NCBI GenBank assembly: GCA_016169945.1
Contig: JADLSH010000363.1
Span: 930,001 to 994,000, forward strand
Reading direction: 5' to 3'
Source: Trachythela sp. YZ-2020
Lineage: Eukaryota > Cnidaria > Anthozoa > Malacalcyonacea > Clavulariidae
Length of the DNA: 64,000 nt
Shown here in pieces: positions 9,727-21,562 of the stretch. The notes under the pieces are model-generated. The model did not search any database and was not told where the DNA came from. It was given only the letters and a program-made list of their open reading frames with translations. Within the stretch, counting starts at the first letter, position 1. The number at the start of each line of letters is the position of its first letter. Both the position numbers and the translations under genes were made by a program.

Positions 9727-11989
9727 ATTTAATTTGTATCAACAAAAAGTTAAAGGATTTCTTCCATCAACATACTTTACTTCATGCATAATTTTGTTCA
9801 CGTAAATGCAACTGTTATCAGCTTTTTCTTGGTAATCACAATTTCGACACTAAAACAAATATATATATTTAAAGGCATGACTGTACTAAATTCAAAGATT
9901 TGACCACTACTGTAGCTGTATTTATAATTGATTGATTCATAAACAATTGTATTTGGCTTGTGCAATCACAGGAGAATATATTATCATGGTAAATATTCCC
10001 TATTTTGGGTCGTACTATTGTGGATTTCATGGAAATGCTATTTTTGCTTATATGTTGCAAAAGACTGAGAGTTATAAGACAAGTGTCACAAGCTATATAT
10101 CGCTAGAATCCTTGAACAACAAGGCGTGTTCTGGTGTATAGTTTCTTGTTTTAGAAATGTCAATACCTCAATGTATTAAGGAAATTTGACATACAAATAC
10201 AATGTCACCCATGTTGGATTTCATCTTAATTTGCTTCCAATGGAAATGGTGGAATTTGGCAGAAGTCAAACATATCGGGTCATTCCAGAAAGGATCCAAA
10301 CTCCCCCTACAGAGGAAATTTCTGCCATCCAAGGGGGGATCTTTCTTCTGATAATAATAGAATGTACTAGGACATCCGAACGGGGTAGGGGGGTTGACTC
10401 CTAATTTTGTCCATGGGTAAGGTGGATGTTTTCTGGAATGACCCATTACAATTTGTGACATCAGTTGCACGATCCTAATATATAATCTGAGTGTGTTTTT
10501 ACACCTTTTTATACAGTGAACAACTTAGTCACTGCAATAATTGTATTTCCTCTTAGAGTAGAGTTGACCACCATGTGCATTAATGTCCACCATCCTAATA
10601 TAGTTTAATACTATTTTAGGAGTAATTCATTAAAGCATAAAGCATTAATACTCAACCAAACTTTTCAGTCTAGTTGTTGTTTCCAGAATTCCAGTCAAGC
10701 ACAGTAATTCTTGCCCACAACTAGTAAAACTTACAGCATAAAGTAAAATCTTGCTATCCTTATCCTCTTTTGGGTAAAGCATGTTGTTGCTAGAAAAGCA
10801 CAAAATCAAACAATACGAGAATATTTTATCTAGTTCATTCATGTAAATATTTAAAAACAGAAATACATAAAAAATTGGAAAGTTTTATAAAATACCATTC
10901 TTGACAGAACTTGATTCCGACAAATCCGGGTCCACTTTGCTCAGTATTTTGTCTACTGAACGCCATGAATTGAGTCTAGTCAATTAATGTAATAAAATTG
11001 CCGCGAAAAACTTATAAAAGTAGGAAATATCTTTTAGATTCTCATAATTTTCACAATTTCACTCCATTTTGAATATATAATTTTTCCGATTCGTACGTTT
11101 ACCAATGGTTTTACCAGTTTTTAAGGCCGTTTGCAAGCCGCAAAAAATTTCGCCGATTTCTCGACTGCCCCACCGATTACAGAGAGCACGCCGAAATGGT
11201 ACGTTCTTCATTTATCGCGAACATGGAATGGCAAGATACTACCATTTCTATATTAGAGAATCAGATTTATACTAGAGACGAATTTGTCAAGATGGACGAA
11301 CTTGGCAGAAAGAAGATAGTTTGTGTGTTTGTCCGATAATTCGTCTCAATCGACTTTATATAAACGTGGCAAACACTGACGGATTATCCGCCACGGAACA
11401 ACGTATGGTTCGGTCCTGGTTCGGTTCAGCCGTTCTGCGCTCGGAAGTCCGAAACCTTAAGGCCGTTTTCCACTTCAGACGTATCGTATAAACGTATCGT
11501 AGCGTTTTCTTCTGTGTTTAAGTCATTAATTCTACCTGAGTGATCAGGAGACAAAGAAATACCCTAAATACCGGCTGTACTGTTCCACTATATACTACAA
11601 TAGTCAATAGTTATGTTGATTTCCCCCAATATTTCAGACCGAGAAGATCAAGGATACATTTTCATTTATATTTCCTTTGTTTTAACTGAAAAAATCGAAC
11701 GCTTTGAAGGCAAGAACCGATTGCAGAACACCTCTGCATCAAAAACGGAAGCTGGCCGAACTGGCTAAAGAAAAATGCGCAGCATTTTCGCGACTATAGT
11801 CACAGGCTTGATGATATTTATAAAACCACACTGTTATAAAACGAATATACTGAGTATCATAAACTTTATAATATACAAATATACAACTTATCCAACAAAA
11901 TATAAACTTAGTCTTAGGTTACATTAATTTATACAATACATGCTATATTTTACAAGTCCTCTTGTATCATTCCCGCTTAATATTTAGTT
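9727..11989. other. Downstream region of the minus-strand Tudor gene; one MITE, otherwise nothing seen
   Basis: Apart from the element at 10279-10444 I see no gene. Phrases such as 'aaggccgttttccacttcag' (11459) look like the end of a decayed inverted-repeat element, but I could not find the partner end. Confidence 0.4.
10279..10444. repeat. 'gggtcattcc' MITE, copy 1
   Basis: Ends 'gggtcattccagaaa' and the inverse 'ttttctggaatgaccc'. A second copy lies at 56639-56806; both share 'gaggaaatttctgccatcca' and 'aaatgtactagga'-like interiors. The internal ORFs are products of the palindrome. Confidence 0.75.
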
Positions 11990-14900
11990 TCAAAGACAAT
12001 GGTCAATGGTGCTCACTTCAGACGAAGAGAAGTCAAAAGTAGTGTTGGAGTCCGACAAATTCGACACAGGTGTCGAAGCCTGTAGAACTGGCTCTCTTAA
12101 ACGATTCAGTGGATCTAGCGATAATCCAATGGTTTGTTGATGCAGTGGGAGGTCACCGAGGCTACAACTGACACTGTTGGTTTCACTGGGTGATGGAAAG
12201 TCGATCAAATTTGTTCGACCCCACAAAACCTCTGGGGAAAGTGTCACCTTGGGTAAATTTCCGTTCTCTGCAATTGTGCGGCCAAGGAGATCTGTACATG
12301 TCACGATGTCGACAATCTGGACACTTTGGTCAAGTAATCCGACTTCTTCTTTCTTAACTAAAGAACAAAATGTTAACAGTTACAGTTATGCCTATTAAAT
12401 GAATTTGCTCGTTTTGGGGGGAATTTGGGTTGGGAAAAAATAGCAAAAAAGCGCTAATGAAACCGGCGGTTTTTCCGTACTTTCCTATCAGCAGACTTCG
12501 CTATTTTGTCAGAATATTAGTGCTGTATATATTGAACTGACTGACTCGCTCTTATTGATCACGCTTTATTTATCCAGGATTAAATTTGTTGAACGTCGTC
12601 ATATACTGTCTTCAATAGGCAAATTCAGAGTATCGACATAAAGCGTTTTTAAATTTCCTCTTTCTAACAAAATATATTTTATCTTCCTTGTCTGGGGACA
12701 GTTGTCTTCAATAAAATAAATTGGATTTGTTAAGCCGGGGAGAGTTCAATAAAGTAATAACGTAATATTTGATGTCGTATATTTCAACAAATGGATAATT
12801 AATTGAAGTATTTTAAAGCCCCCAAGAAACAGCTGGCTTGCATGATACAGTTTTGAAATTTAATTTTGAAATTTAGCCAATCGTTTCTGTCATTCGTGAT
12901 AGCAGCTTTACGATCTCTCTCCCACGTTAGATATTTAATTTCGGTAGAAAGCCAAGGAGCATAGGTTTTTCTTACTCTTCTCTTTTTAATTGGTGGATTG
13001 CTTATCAGCAATTTGCAGAAAAAATATTTTCCGAGTTTCCCAAGCCTTTTTGAAAATGTTATATCAGGATCAAATCTATTTGCGTCGCGTTGCCGAATCG
13101 CGTTCGGTGTGTCTGGGCCTTAAGTAGGATCATCAAAATATCGAATAAAGTGCCATGAACAGATTCAATGTCGCGTTTATAGTTAGTTTCATGAAAACAT
13201 TTGTAAGTACGAGCTTGAATTGTTATGGGCTTTGACTTAACACTGGAGTGTTTCCTGATAGCATAAATTAGATTATGATCGCTAATTCCTAGAATATGAT
13301 CGCAGGCGTTAGCCTGCAACCGTAACATTGTTGGGCTCATTTGTGAGAAAGAGATCGATTAATGTAGATGAGCTATACTTAATTGTAACTCTGGTAGGTT
13401 CTTTGATACGTTGAGTATATATTACTGACTTCTCAAACTCATTAATAATTCATGAGCAAAACATAAAGGAAATCACCACCGTATCGTTGTCTTGATACCA
13501 CGGTAATAAACACCCATAAATTAACTCAACTTTCGCGCTGAATTTCTCTTTAAATACTGGTTTGTTTGTATAGTTATATCACTATATTATTATTTAATTT
13601 TGTGATTTAAACACCTAAACAAAAAAAAAAAAAATTAAAAATTTTTCTTTTTTTCTTTCACACTTTTCGGTGTTTCAAATTTCAAAAATAAACTATAAAT
13701 GATATATTACGTCTCAATGAGGTCAAGTAAGTGTTTGGTACTATTATCAACCTCAGTGGCGCTCACGTTACAATTTAAGTCACCAATGATGTTGTTTTCA
13801 ATACCAAGAGATGTTGTTTTCAATACTTGAAATTTTTCAAATAGATATGTGCATGAGGTAGGAGGTCTATACCACGTAGAGACAAGAAATGGTTTAACTT
13901 TAGGTTTACTGATTTCAACGCAAAGAAACTCAAGGGCTTCATCATTTAGGTCATATCTGATTTTGTACTCAATTGAACTTCGGATATACATAGCAACCCC
14001 GCCTCCTTGTCGTGTTCGGTCACGTCTAATAATGATGTAATTCTCAATTGATATTTCCGAATCACTAATAGTCTAAGTGTCAGAGTTGATATGAAAACAA
14101 ACCTTCTACAACATCATTGTCTGGGCTGGTGGCACAAATTGTGTCTTCGACAATAAATTGCCTAAAAACCCGCAGGCCTGATGGCCTTCGTCGTTCTTTC
14201 CTTCCCTCGATACCCGCCAGCTTGATCGTATAAAAAGCCCTTCCCTTTTTTTCTAATACGCCTACATAAAACAAGACCAAGAGAATTAGGGAAATGATTA
14301 ATCATTGCTCCTAAACTCCAAAAAGGTCTATAAAAAAGTCGTCCTTATATACGATATTTTCGCGCAGTTTCAATTTTGCACAAACACAGTACTCCCGCAT
14401 TTTGATTGGTTGGAACATGATTGCTTTTGCGTAAGCGCTATTCGTCACTCAGCAAGTGCCCTAAACAGAAGCAGTCACCCCCCTGGACATATAGCCATTT
14501 TGAATGTTTCCAGGGGGGTGACTACTTTTGTTTACGGCACTTGCTGAGTGACGAATCATGACGAATAGCGCTTACGTAAAAACAATAAGAGATGACCTTC
14601 TGTGTAGTATTCTGTGTCTTGGGACTGAAAGAGCTATCCAGTGTAAATAGAAGTAGTTTAGTTTAGAATACCAACATACCTTTTTGCATGCGCTTGCTGC
14701 CACGCATCTTCACTAACAAATTGTCTCCTTCTTTTAACTTTTGAGCTTCGTCTTCAGTCATCTCCCTGTCGATGACAATTGATTTATATTGTGCAGCATT
14801 GTACACAGAAATGTCATCATCGTCAAATTTTACGGTAACTATACTGGCACTCAGACTTATTCCCAATATTGTACCTTAAAATGAAATAAACTAAATCAGT

Positions 14901-16440
14901 AATTTTAAGGTACGTTTACACGCTGGGATTTGTCGGGCCGATTTTAGGTTTCTCTGAATGTTAATGACGAATATTTTCAGTTGGTGATGTTGTCAGATGA
15001 CGTTTGCCACATATTTTTCAAATATCATTAAAGTGCATCTGAAATCGGCCCGACAAATCGCAGCGTGCAAACGTACCTTAAAGAGAATTTATATACATCA
15101 TCATCATCTTGCTGGTTTATATACAATGACTTTTACACACAATTTTAGAAATTACTAGTTCTGATACAACAACAATTTTGAATAACAGAATTTAGGCTCA
15201 CCATATCAGAATATAAAACAGGATTTTGGCAGTGATGACCCCTCATACACCACAGTCCATGCATGTCGATTTCCTAGTTTTTGAACTTTAACCTTATATT
15301 GTACAATGCAAGTGCAGATTCACATAAAGCAGTGTGATGTGCAAAGTCTCACCACTTACCCCTATAAAAACAATTTTCGAACCACTCGGCCCATACTTTT
15401 TCCCCCACAGTCAGTATTTCAGGTCGCTCTAAAACAAAATAACCAGTAAAAAGTAATATATATTGCCCCTTAGATAGCCATATTTATGATTGCATGGTGG
15501 CAATAAAGGTGGGAAGTGTGGTTGCAATATTAAATCATTGAGGATTCTGCATGTAAATTCCATGTGTATTCCAGTGAACCCACAGATCTTTGTATCCCAC
15601 CCTCAAGTGAAGTTAAATTTTACAAAGTGTACCCTCTCCCTCCCACTTGTACACAAAGAGCAATACAATGATATCCATTGAACAATATAGGCATATGTGC
15701 AAATTACAAATGCAAAAATTTGTTTTGACTCCCCCTTAGTTTACATTCAAATGGATGTACCAGCTGGGACTCAATTTAACCCATTAGCTGGCAATGCACT
15801 AGTATTTTACTCTGTCTAACACCAGACGATTTTACCCGTCAGTGGTAGCGTATTGCTAGTTAATGGGTTAAAGGACACCCAACAGGATATTTCCCAGTTT
15901 AACCCTATACTGTATCATAATAAAAAATGGGTTAAGGCACATCCAACAATCTTACAAATTAGGCTGTTTAACTGGTTGGCCATTTAGTTAAAGCTGTGTT
16001 TACATTTTAGGCCCTGGCCTGGCTTTGGCAAGGTTTCAGCTTCGTCGATTGATTGACAAATTTACTGTATTCATCGAAACAGCATAAGCAAGACTAGACC
16101 AAGTCATCAAGGACCCAAGGCTCGCCCAAGGCCAAGGTTCGGACTGTAAACAGACGATGCCATCCCTGAGGCACACAAGCGAAGTAAATATATATCTCCT
16201 TTATATATAAGTTGCAAAAACCATTCTGTTTTCCTTTATATCACTGTTGCTTTATATGTATAGAGAAAACGAGATTGATTCGTTCCTTCAATTTGAAAAC
16301 CCTCATCTAAACTGTAAACACTGCAGAACGCCGTTGCGATCAAAACCGTTGGCGCGCTTTAAAAATTTGAATACACAATCGATTTCGAAACCATAATGCA
16401 AATTTATTCATTTAAATTAATAAATAAACATACCAGCCAT
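11990..16440 (-). CDS. 53BP1-type tandem Tudor domain protein (265 aa, five exons)
   Basis: Exons in order: 16440-16434, 15428-15360, 14874-14680, 14261-14103, 12357-11990; every intron is phase 1 and the sum is 798 nt. The protein opens MAERPEILTVGEKVWAEW. Residues about 8-115 match the tandem Tudor fold of TP53BP1, a reader of methylated histone H4K20. W18, Y24, F42 and D44 align with 53BP1 cage residues W1495, Y1502, F1519 and D1521, while the Y1523 position is D46. The second Tudor carries GVLEKKGRAFYTIKLAGIEG, like the GELYYSIEK region of 53BP1. The C-terminal ~120 residues are Ser/Pro-rich and unlike any domain I know; no BRCT repeats follow. The start rests on a 7-nt first coding exon with a good donor, GTATGT. 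A LINE fragment sits in the last intron. A nuclear chromatin-reader role is inferred. Confidence 0.8.
12799..14040 (-). mobile_element. Fragment of a non-LTR retrotransposon (LINE endonuclease region)
   Basis: Reading on the minus strand, 14040-13707 encodes YIIIRRDRTRQGGGVAMYIR, then STWYRPP and GDLNCN, hallmarks of the apurinic-type endonuclease of CR1/L2/jockey-like LINEs. 13340-13059 continues with ACDHILGISDHNLIYAIRK (endonuclease C-terminus), and 13011-12799 gives the KTYAPWLSTEIK linker that precedes reverse transcriptase. The copy is broken by stops, lacks the reverse transcriptase, and is interrupted near 13390-13690 by other repeat sequence. It lies within the last intron of the Tudor gene, on the same strand. 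Confidence 0.8.
13423..13562. repeat. Interspersed repeat shared with 47722-47880
   Basis: This stretch shares 'attcatgagcaaaaca', 'gtcttgataccacggtaa' and a following 'ttctc(t/c)ttaaata' with 47722-47880 inside the kinectin-gene intron. It interrupts the LINE fragment, so it inserted after the LINE. I cannot assign its class. Confidence 0.55.
14428..14577. repeat. Inverted-repeat MITE
   Basis: The arms 'gcgtaagcgctattcgtcac' (from 14429) and their inverse (to 14577) flank an inner pair 'cacccccctgg'/'ccaggggggtg' (14477-14520). The right arm carries an extra short duplication ('gacgaatcatgacgaat'). It lies in an intron of the minus-strand Tudor gene. Confidence 0.75.
14909..15077. mobile_element. 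piggyBac-like MITE, copy 1 (TTAA target site)
   Basis: The ends 'ggtacgtttacacgctg' and the inverse are flanked by TTAA on both sides (14905-14908, 15078-15081), the target duplication of piggyBac-type elements. The next bases, 'gatttgtcgggccgat', are also inverted at the other end. A second copy in the opposite orientation is at 41067-41235. It lies in the second intron of the Tudor gene. Confidence 0.8.
15776..15872. repeat. 'taacccattagctggca' MITE copy
   Basis: A short member of the family seen at 1565 and 9363, with ends 'ttaacccattagctggcaa' and 'agttaatgggttaa'. It lies in the first intron of the minus-strand Tudor gene. Confidence 0.75.
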
Positions 16441-16682
16441 AATAATATGGGTATAATTCTTCTAATATAATTCTTCTTTATTGACGAGTTGATATCACAG
16501 CAAAATGACTGTTTACTACTCTGCATCCACTGCCCAATAATCCAAATATCCAATATTCAAATCTATGATTCAAATCAAATAGACCGCCTTCGTTTGCACG
16601 AGGGAATGCCCCGCCCACTGTCAAATGAAATGACAGTCGTTATAAATAGAAAATATTTAATAGGTTGTAAAATTGTTTAAGA
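16441..16682 (-). promoter_or_regulatory. Presumed promoter and 5' UTR of the minus-strand Tudor gene
   Basis: This is the only unique sequence between the ATG at 16440 and the 17-bp satellite. I see no clear TATA box; the stretch is AT-rich. The transcription start may lie here, or further upstream beyond the satellite. Confidence 0.3.
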
Positions 16683-17113
16683 AAAGATACCTTAAATCTA
16701 ATACCGACATCTAATAGAGACATGTCTCTAATACGGACACCTCTCTTATACAGATATCTTTTTAATACAGACATCTCTCTAATACAGACATCTCTCTAAC
16801 AAACACAGACATCTCTCTAATACGGACATCTCTCTAATACAGACACCTCTCTAATACGGACATCTCTCTAATACAGATATCTCCCTAATACAGACATCTC
16901 TCTAATACGAACATCTCTCTAATACGGACACTTCTCTGATACGGACACCTCTCAAATGCAGACATCTCTTTAATACAGACATCTCTCTAATGCAGACATC
17001 TCTCTATTAATACAGACATCTCTCTAATACGGACATCTCTCTAATACGGACACTTCTCTAATACGGACACTTCTCTAATACGGACACCGCTCTAATACAG
17101 ACATCTCTCTAAT

Positions 17114-17231
17114 GCCGGTTTTCCACTTGCGAATTTTTTCGTGCGAAGCGAATTTTTCATTTTTCAATTTTTCAACTGGAACCATGTGGAACTAATTGGA
17201 TAAAGACAAAAGAAAAATTCGCTGGAAAACC
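17114..17231. repeat. Foldback element nested in the satellite
   Basis: The ends 'ccggttttccacttgcgaa' and 'tcgctggaaaaccgg' are inverted. Satellite units resume immediately on both sides, so it inserted into an existing array. Confidence 0.7.
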
Positions 17232-17414
17232 GGCTTAATACGGACATCTCTCTAATACAGACATCTCTTTACAATACGGACATCTCTCTAATACAGACAT
17301 CTCTCTAATACAGACATCTCTCTAATACAGACATCTCTTTAATACGGGCATCTCTATAATACGGGCATCTCTCTAATACGGACATCTTTTTAATACAGAC
17401 ACCTCTCTAATACT

Positions 17415-17493
17415 AGAAGGTGTTTGTAGATGGAATAATCGAACGAAAAGTTTATAAATTTTCGTTCCAATATTCCATCTACAAACACCTTCT
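17415..17493. repeat. Short perfect foldback nested in the satellite
   Basis: Arms of about 22 bp starting 'agaaggtgtttgtagatgg' are inverted across a short loop, within satellite sequence. The flanking 'tacta' on each side may be the target duplication. Confidence 0.75.
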
Positions 17494-17934
17494 ACTATTA
17501 ATCCCATCGAACAAGATGCGGAGAAAAATCTTGATATTTACCCACATCTCTCTAATACAGACATCTCTCTAATACAGACACCTCTCTAATACAGACATCT
17601 CTCCAATACGGACATCTCTCTAATACGGACATCTCTCCAATACGGACATCTCTCTAATACAGACATCTCTCCAATACAGATATCTCTCTAAACAGACATC
17701 TCTATAATATATACATCTCTCTAATACAGACATCTCTTTAATACAGACATCTCTTTAATACGGACATCTCTCCAATTTCTTTAATACAGACATCTCTCTA
17801 ATACAGACATCTCTCTAATACAGACTTCTCTCTAATACAGACATCTCTCTAATACAGACATCTCTCGGACACATTCGTAGTTGATATACTTCTGTATTAG
17901 AGAATAGAAAGATAAATGTCTTTATTAGAGAGAT

Positions 17935-18239
17935 GTTTGTTTGAACTAGGGCCATTCGTGTGATGGTGTGGCGCGGACAGTTTGTTTTTTTATGTATATA
18001 AATAATCATATCAGTCTTTTATCGCGAGGCCTTCAATCATGTTGGGCACACAAGGGACAACACAGAGAGACTTGGAGGAAGTCTTTTCCCTGTCTCTCTT
18101 CTTTAATACCAGATTGACACGATACATACGCCTGCGGAAATGCGAAGGGAGCTAGCGTTGTTGATTGGCTGATTCACATATAGTCGCTGATTGACACTGC
18201 CTGACCTCAGATACGCCCCAGAGAGCCCAGAGCCACAGA
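17935..18239. other. Intergenic, no gene seen
   Basis: Unique-looking sequence between the satellite and the element at 18250. No exon is visible. Confidence 0.4.
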
Positions 18240-18249
18240 ATACGGAGAC

Positions 18250-18689
18250 CAGGGTTGCCAAGTTCGGGATTTTATCCCGAGATCTCGGGATTTTAAAAAG
18301 CAGTTGGGAACTTTTTGGGATTTTTGTTTTAAAAATTCATGCTCGGGATTTTTTTGGGATTTTTGAGAACAGAAAGTTCAATAATATAATAACAATTTTC
18401 AAAAAATCCAGCGTTCGTCTGCTGGCATCCTATTGAACTTTATGTTACAAATGTTATACTAGATCAGTTTATCCAACTGAAGTATGTTTCATTTATACAA
18501 CATGAAGTATTACGCATATTTCGAGAAACCGGCGCGATCTCTAAAGCTCTTTTTCAGAGTATGCCCGTTCGCAGGTTGGGGTCTTTGGGGACTGGGAACG
18601 AAAGTGGGAACATTGGGATTTTTGGGGGAATCTCGGGATATTTGGGAAGCTTAGTTGGGAATTTCACACATTTACAGTTGGCAACCCTG
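18250..18689. mobile_element. Non-autonomous DNA transposon with 10-bp target duplication
   Basis: The ends 'cagggttgccaa' and 'ttggcaaccctg' are exact inverts, flanked on both sides by 'atacggagac' (18240-18249 and 18690-18699). A 9-11 bp duplication suggests a Mutator-like source, although the CAGGG start also occurs in hAT elements. The interior is rich in 'gggattttt' motifs and has no transposase. Confidence 0.8.
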
Positions 18690-18699
18690 ATACGGAGAC

Positions 18700-21480
18700 G
18701 AACGTGTCAGAGCTGAGCTCGAGCTGACCTGGGCGAGTTTGTGACGAAGTAAGATCTATTCAGAATACAGCATACAGATCACACCTAGACTAACCGAAAG
18801 AAGTTTTCCTATTCACACCTATATACAGGTACGATTTGACCGCAAACTCACATTCGTGTCATTCATGCACCACTCAGTCGTCTTCGGACTCTCTTAAGTA
18901 TCTTCGTTTGACCACGGTTTGCGAGTAGGACCGAAACACATTGTGACATTGAGGACAAGGTGTAGACTCGCGAGAAGGAAGGCCGTACTCCTAGAACTGC
19001 TACAAGGCTCTCTCGACCTGTGTGTTTTCGTAACTGTATGCCATTTCATTTGTGGTTGCTAGCACTCATTTCGGATTTTAAACTGCGTAAACAATGCGAG
19101 AATGCAAACTCCTTCTAAATATTCAATCATGTATTAGACAGTATCCGTATATAATCCATCGAGACGCGCAGTTTAATACGCATTTTCACTCAGCATTCTT
19201 CGTTGTGTCATACTTTATCTCTTCTTATGTCAATAGACACTTCCCGAATTTGCTTGAGTGCGAAACAATAGCTTGAAATCGAGGCGGACAATGTAACCAT
19301 TGTAAATAGACAGTTGGCATTGCCAGCCAGCAAATTCGGGAAGTGTGTATAAAAAAATTTACATCACAGTTTTAACAGAACTATAGTTCATTTTCTCTTT
19401 ATCGCCCCCAAAACAAAAAATCAATTTGCCTTGCGTTTATCGTTTGACAACTGAATGTTTAGCGCTATCCGTACAACCCACAACCTGTCCTTGCAAATCC
19501 ATGTCCGTACATGTCCGTACAAGCATCTCCAATTTAATAATAAAAAGCGTTCTCTAAATACAACGAACAACAATCGGACGGTTTCTTTTTCTCAATTGTT
19601 GCCGTAATTGCTTTCTTACGGCGATGTTTCCAAACGTGCAAGTTCGCATAAATACTGTATAAATAGAAAACGGAATATTTTACTATAAAAATTCAGACGT
19701 GATGATTGATGAAACATTGTTTTATTCTTAAAAATTAATCGCGACATATTGCTCTAAAATATGGCGAGGATGTGAAGGCCAACTGACCGAAAAAGTGTTA
19801 TTATAGACACGAAAACGAATCATCTTTGATCAATGAAGGTGCAAGGTAGTATGTTTTCATACATATCTATATTGGAGTAAAACGTGTTAAAATAAACAAA
19901 TAATACATATATAATAAGTCTATAATTAAGAAAGCATAAGTGCGCAGTTATATGTTTGATGTCCACTGCACTGAAATTTTCTGACACGATATCACTGAAA
20001 CGGGAGGGTATATAGCCTATAGGTAAAGTGCTACAATAAGTTTCCTTGGTTGGTGTTTGAACTATTTGAGAAAAATACGTAAGTTACCAAGTTTTCTTTA
20101 TGCATTCTATGTGTTTTGGGTTTTTATAGTGTAATGTAATGGTATAAAACGATGAGAAAATGGCCGTCGTTTAGATCAGTATCGAGAAATAGTCAAAGAA
20201 ACAATGCTTATATAAAACTCTACTTGGAATAGAATATTGCTGGACTTCTTGATGTTTAACTGTAGCATTTACTTTAAGCCACCAACGGCAACAATTTTTT
20301 ATTGAGGTAAATGAACATTCAAAATGATAAAGTAACTTCTAAAGTATAATTTCTTCACTTTCTTTTTGAGATAATTCCGTTTGATATGCCAATGTCCGGA
20401 ATATATTTTACACATGCATATATAAAGCATTAATGACTTATCAAAGTATGCTAGTTGCTGTTAAATATCTTTGTGTAATTTTGTCCCTAAGAATAAAAGC
20501 GCAAAAGTGTGTCTATAAACGTGTGTGGTCATATCATTCCTCCACCCGAGGGGAAAATCACTGATCTAAATCTCGTACACCTTCAGAAAAATCACGAAAA
20601 AATCACACAAAAAAATCACAAGATTTTTTAATCTCGTACACTTTTTAGGAGCGATTTACCATCAGTGCGATTTACCCGTCACCTCCACCAACTTCAAACT
20701 TCTCGATGTTACTATAGTTACACTCGAGATAAATATAGAGATAAATCAACTCATTTTTTACGCATTTTCTATATTAGAAAGAATTTTTTGCCGAGCGAGA
20801 CGCTCAAAAAAGATAAAATTCGCGAAGAATCGGAATTACAGCGGGAATAGAGTCAGGATGACGAGCAGGCTAAACCTTCAACAATGAGCGCATGAAATGT
20901 GTGTCGAAGATGACGATGTTTCCATTTTCTTCTACACTTCCCTTTTAAGGGACGGACCATTATTTTTTTGGAGGGGGATGACAATTTTTCCAAGACAAAC
21001 ATTTTTTTCTGTGTTATATAAAGTTGTCTCTGCACACAATTTTGCAATCGTGAAATCATGCACGATTCACCGTAAATTGCACTTGAATTCTCGTTTCACG
21101 TTAAATAAACTCAGCATTTCACGATTCACGGGAACTATCTAAATCACGATTCACGGAAAAATTAATAGCTATTTCTCGTTTTACGAAAATAAAAATGGCA
21201 ATTCACGCTTCGCGAAAATACCCTTTACCATCCAACAAATAGATAATTCGTGGCCTATGGCATTATGCATAATTATGCGACTTGCATATCTATCACTTGC
21301 ATATCCAACAAAAGGAGAAGACGTAAATCTTCAATGATCTTCCGATCAAAAGAAGGGAATTTTAACGTTTTTAAGAAGTTATCGAACTCGCATTCTATTT
21401 GTTGCTTTTTAGCGATTGTTAACATATCTACAAATTGATTGGCCTGATACTAGTTTCTAACTTAGATATATTCGTATAAA
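18700..21480. other. Intergenic, mostly featureless
   Basis: One small foldback is clear: 'acttcccgaatttgct' (19239-19254) pairs with its inverse at 19329-19344. Around 21050-21220 the motif 'cacgattcacg' and its variants recur irregularly. I see no gene; the short ORFs have no splice context or recognisable composition. Confidence 0.45.
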
Positions 21481-21562
21481 TGGTCAAATTCTAGAAAGTC
21501 GCGACTTAAATAAGAACAGGGGTCCAAAATAAGTCGCGACTTATTAGAATTTGACCATTTAT
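21481..21562. repeat. Short foldback element
   Basis: 'atggtcaaattcta' at the left and 'agaatttgaccat' at the right form the outer arms; 'aagtcgcgactt' occurs near each end and is itself palindromic. Confidence 0.65.

Larger units (their letters stand above)
16690..17875. repeat. 17-bp satellite ('ctctctaatacagacat')
   Basis: About 1.2 kb of near-tandem 17-bp units with variants (cagacat / cggacat / cggacac). Two foldback elements are nested within it, at 17114-17231 and 17415-17493. After 17880 the unit reappears inverted ('tgtctttattagagagatg', about 17916-17934). Stray single units occur elsewhere, for example near 35045 and 53355. Confidence 0.9.

Noticed and set aside
13059..13340. Independent gene for the 93-codon ORF
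   Set aside because: Its SDHNLI motif and neighbours show it is part of the LINE endonuclease.
16690..17875. CRISPR-like array
   Set aside because: Units are 17 bp and directly abutting with no unique spacers; this is a eukaryotic satellite.
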